Below are positions 63,966 to 64,000 of a DNA stretch of 64,000 nt, piece by piece. How positions within the stretch are numbered: the stretch's first letter is position 1; every line of letters starts with the position of its first letter. The translations under genes were made by a program, and so were the position numbers. This DNA is from Phylloscopus collybita (lineage: Eukaryota > Chordata > Aves > Passeriformes > Phylloscopidae), in assembly GCA_027886175.1 (NCBI GenBank), contig JAJNNQ010000006.1, positions 6,386,001-6,450,000 on the forward strand. Direction: 5' to 3'. Under the pieces are notes generated by a model. That model saw only the letters and a program-made list of their open reading frames with translations, did no database searches and had not been told where the DNA came from.

Positions 63966-64000
63966 AGATTTCTTGGCATAGTTGCACTGCATTATTATTG

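Larger units (their letters stand above)
61261..64000. other. AT-rich DNA with A-rich tracts and a small tandem duplication
   Basis: No gene recognised. It holds a T run near 61531-61551, A-rich CAAA-type tracts at 61883-61962 and 63868-63965, and a two-copy 22-bp tandem duplication at 61593-61636. Open frames are short. Confidence 0.5.

Noticed and set aside
1..64000. Bacterial or phage-type systems, CRISPR arrays or operons
   Set aside because: Composition, lack of long frames, CR1, SINE and LTR content all indicate vertebrate nuclear DNA. No direct-repeat array with unique spacers was seen.

Overview
The window looks like AT-rich, gene-poor vertebrate DNA from a bird, most likely a passerine. 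The bird assignment rests on several recognisable CR1 LINE fragments and many avian-type endogenous-retrovirus (ERV) LTRs. The passerine assignment rests on one short SINE, which joins a tRNA-Ile-like head to a CR1 tail as in the TguSINE1 family of songbirds. No bacterial-style genes, rRNA or tRNA genes, or CRISPR arrays are present. Nearly all open reading frames are short chance frames or frames inside dead retroelements. No search was run: all family names come from recognition of the sequence.

Layout. 1-8300 is mostly unique AT-rich DNA with one unclassified GC-rich block (2090-2790). 8300-9562 is a CR1 copy with a readable reverse-transcriptase core. 12826-12937 is the SINE. 15304-16277 is a probable LTR. 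19927-21351 holds two solo LTRs with target-site duplications (TSDs). 23120-23260 has a MIR/CORE-SINE-like relic. 30383-30999 is a collapsed provirus with two LTR ends, a tRNA-Trp-type primer-binding site and a 6-bp TSD. 31770-32888 is one LTR inserted inside another. 33505-33786 and 38691-38940 are short CR1 pieces. 37184-42091 is a cluster of three LTRs, followed by a CR1 relic that keeps parts of the 5' end and ORF1 (42130-43475). 47795-48712 and 53212-53905 are antisense CR1 pieces. 57299-57680 is a further LTR. The rest is unique AT-rich DNA with long poly-T and CAAA-type tracts.

The only segment I would put forward as possible host coding sequence is a 67-codon frame on the minus strand (60815-61015). 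It ends at a good splice-donor sequence and lies beside a local rise in CpG density (61080-61260), so it could be a first coding exon with its promoter. I do not recognise the protein. The window as a whole reads as an intergenic or large-intron region shaped by repeated ERV insertion and LTR-LTR deletion. I did not find an undescribed functional system. The most informative items are the nested LTRs, the collapsed provirus, the evenly spaced CCAAT boxes in one LTR, the CR1 palindrome and the candidate exon.
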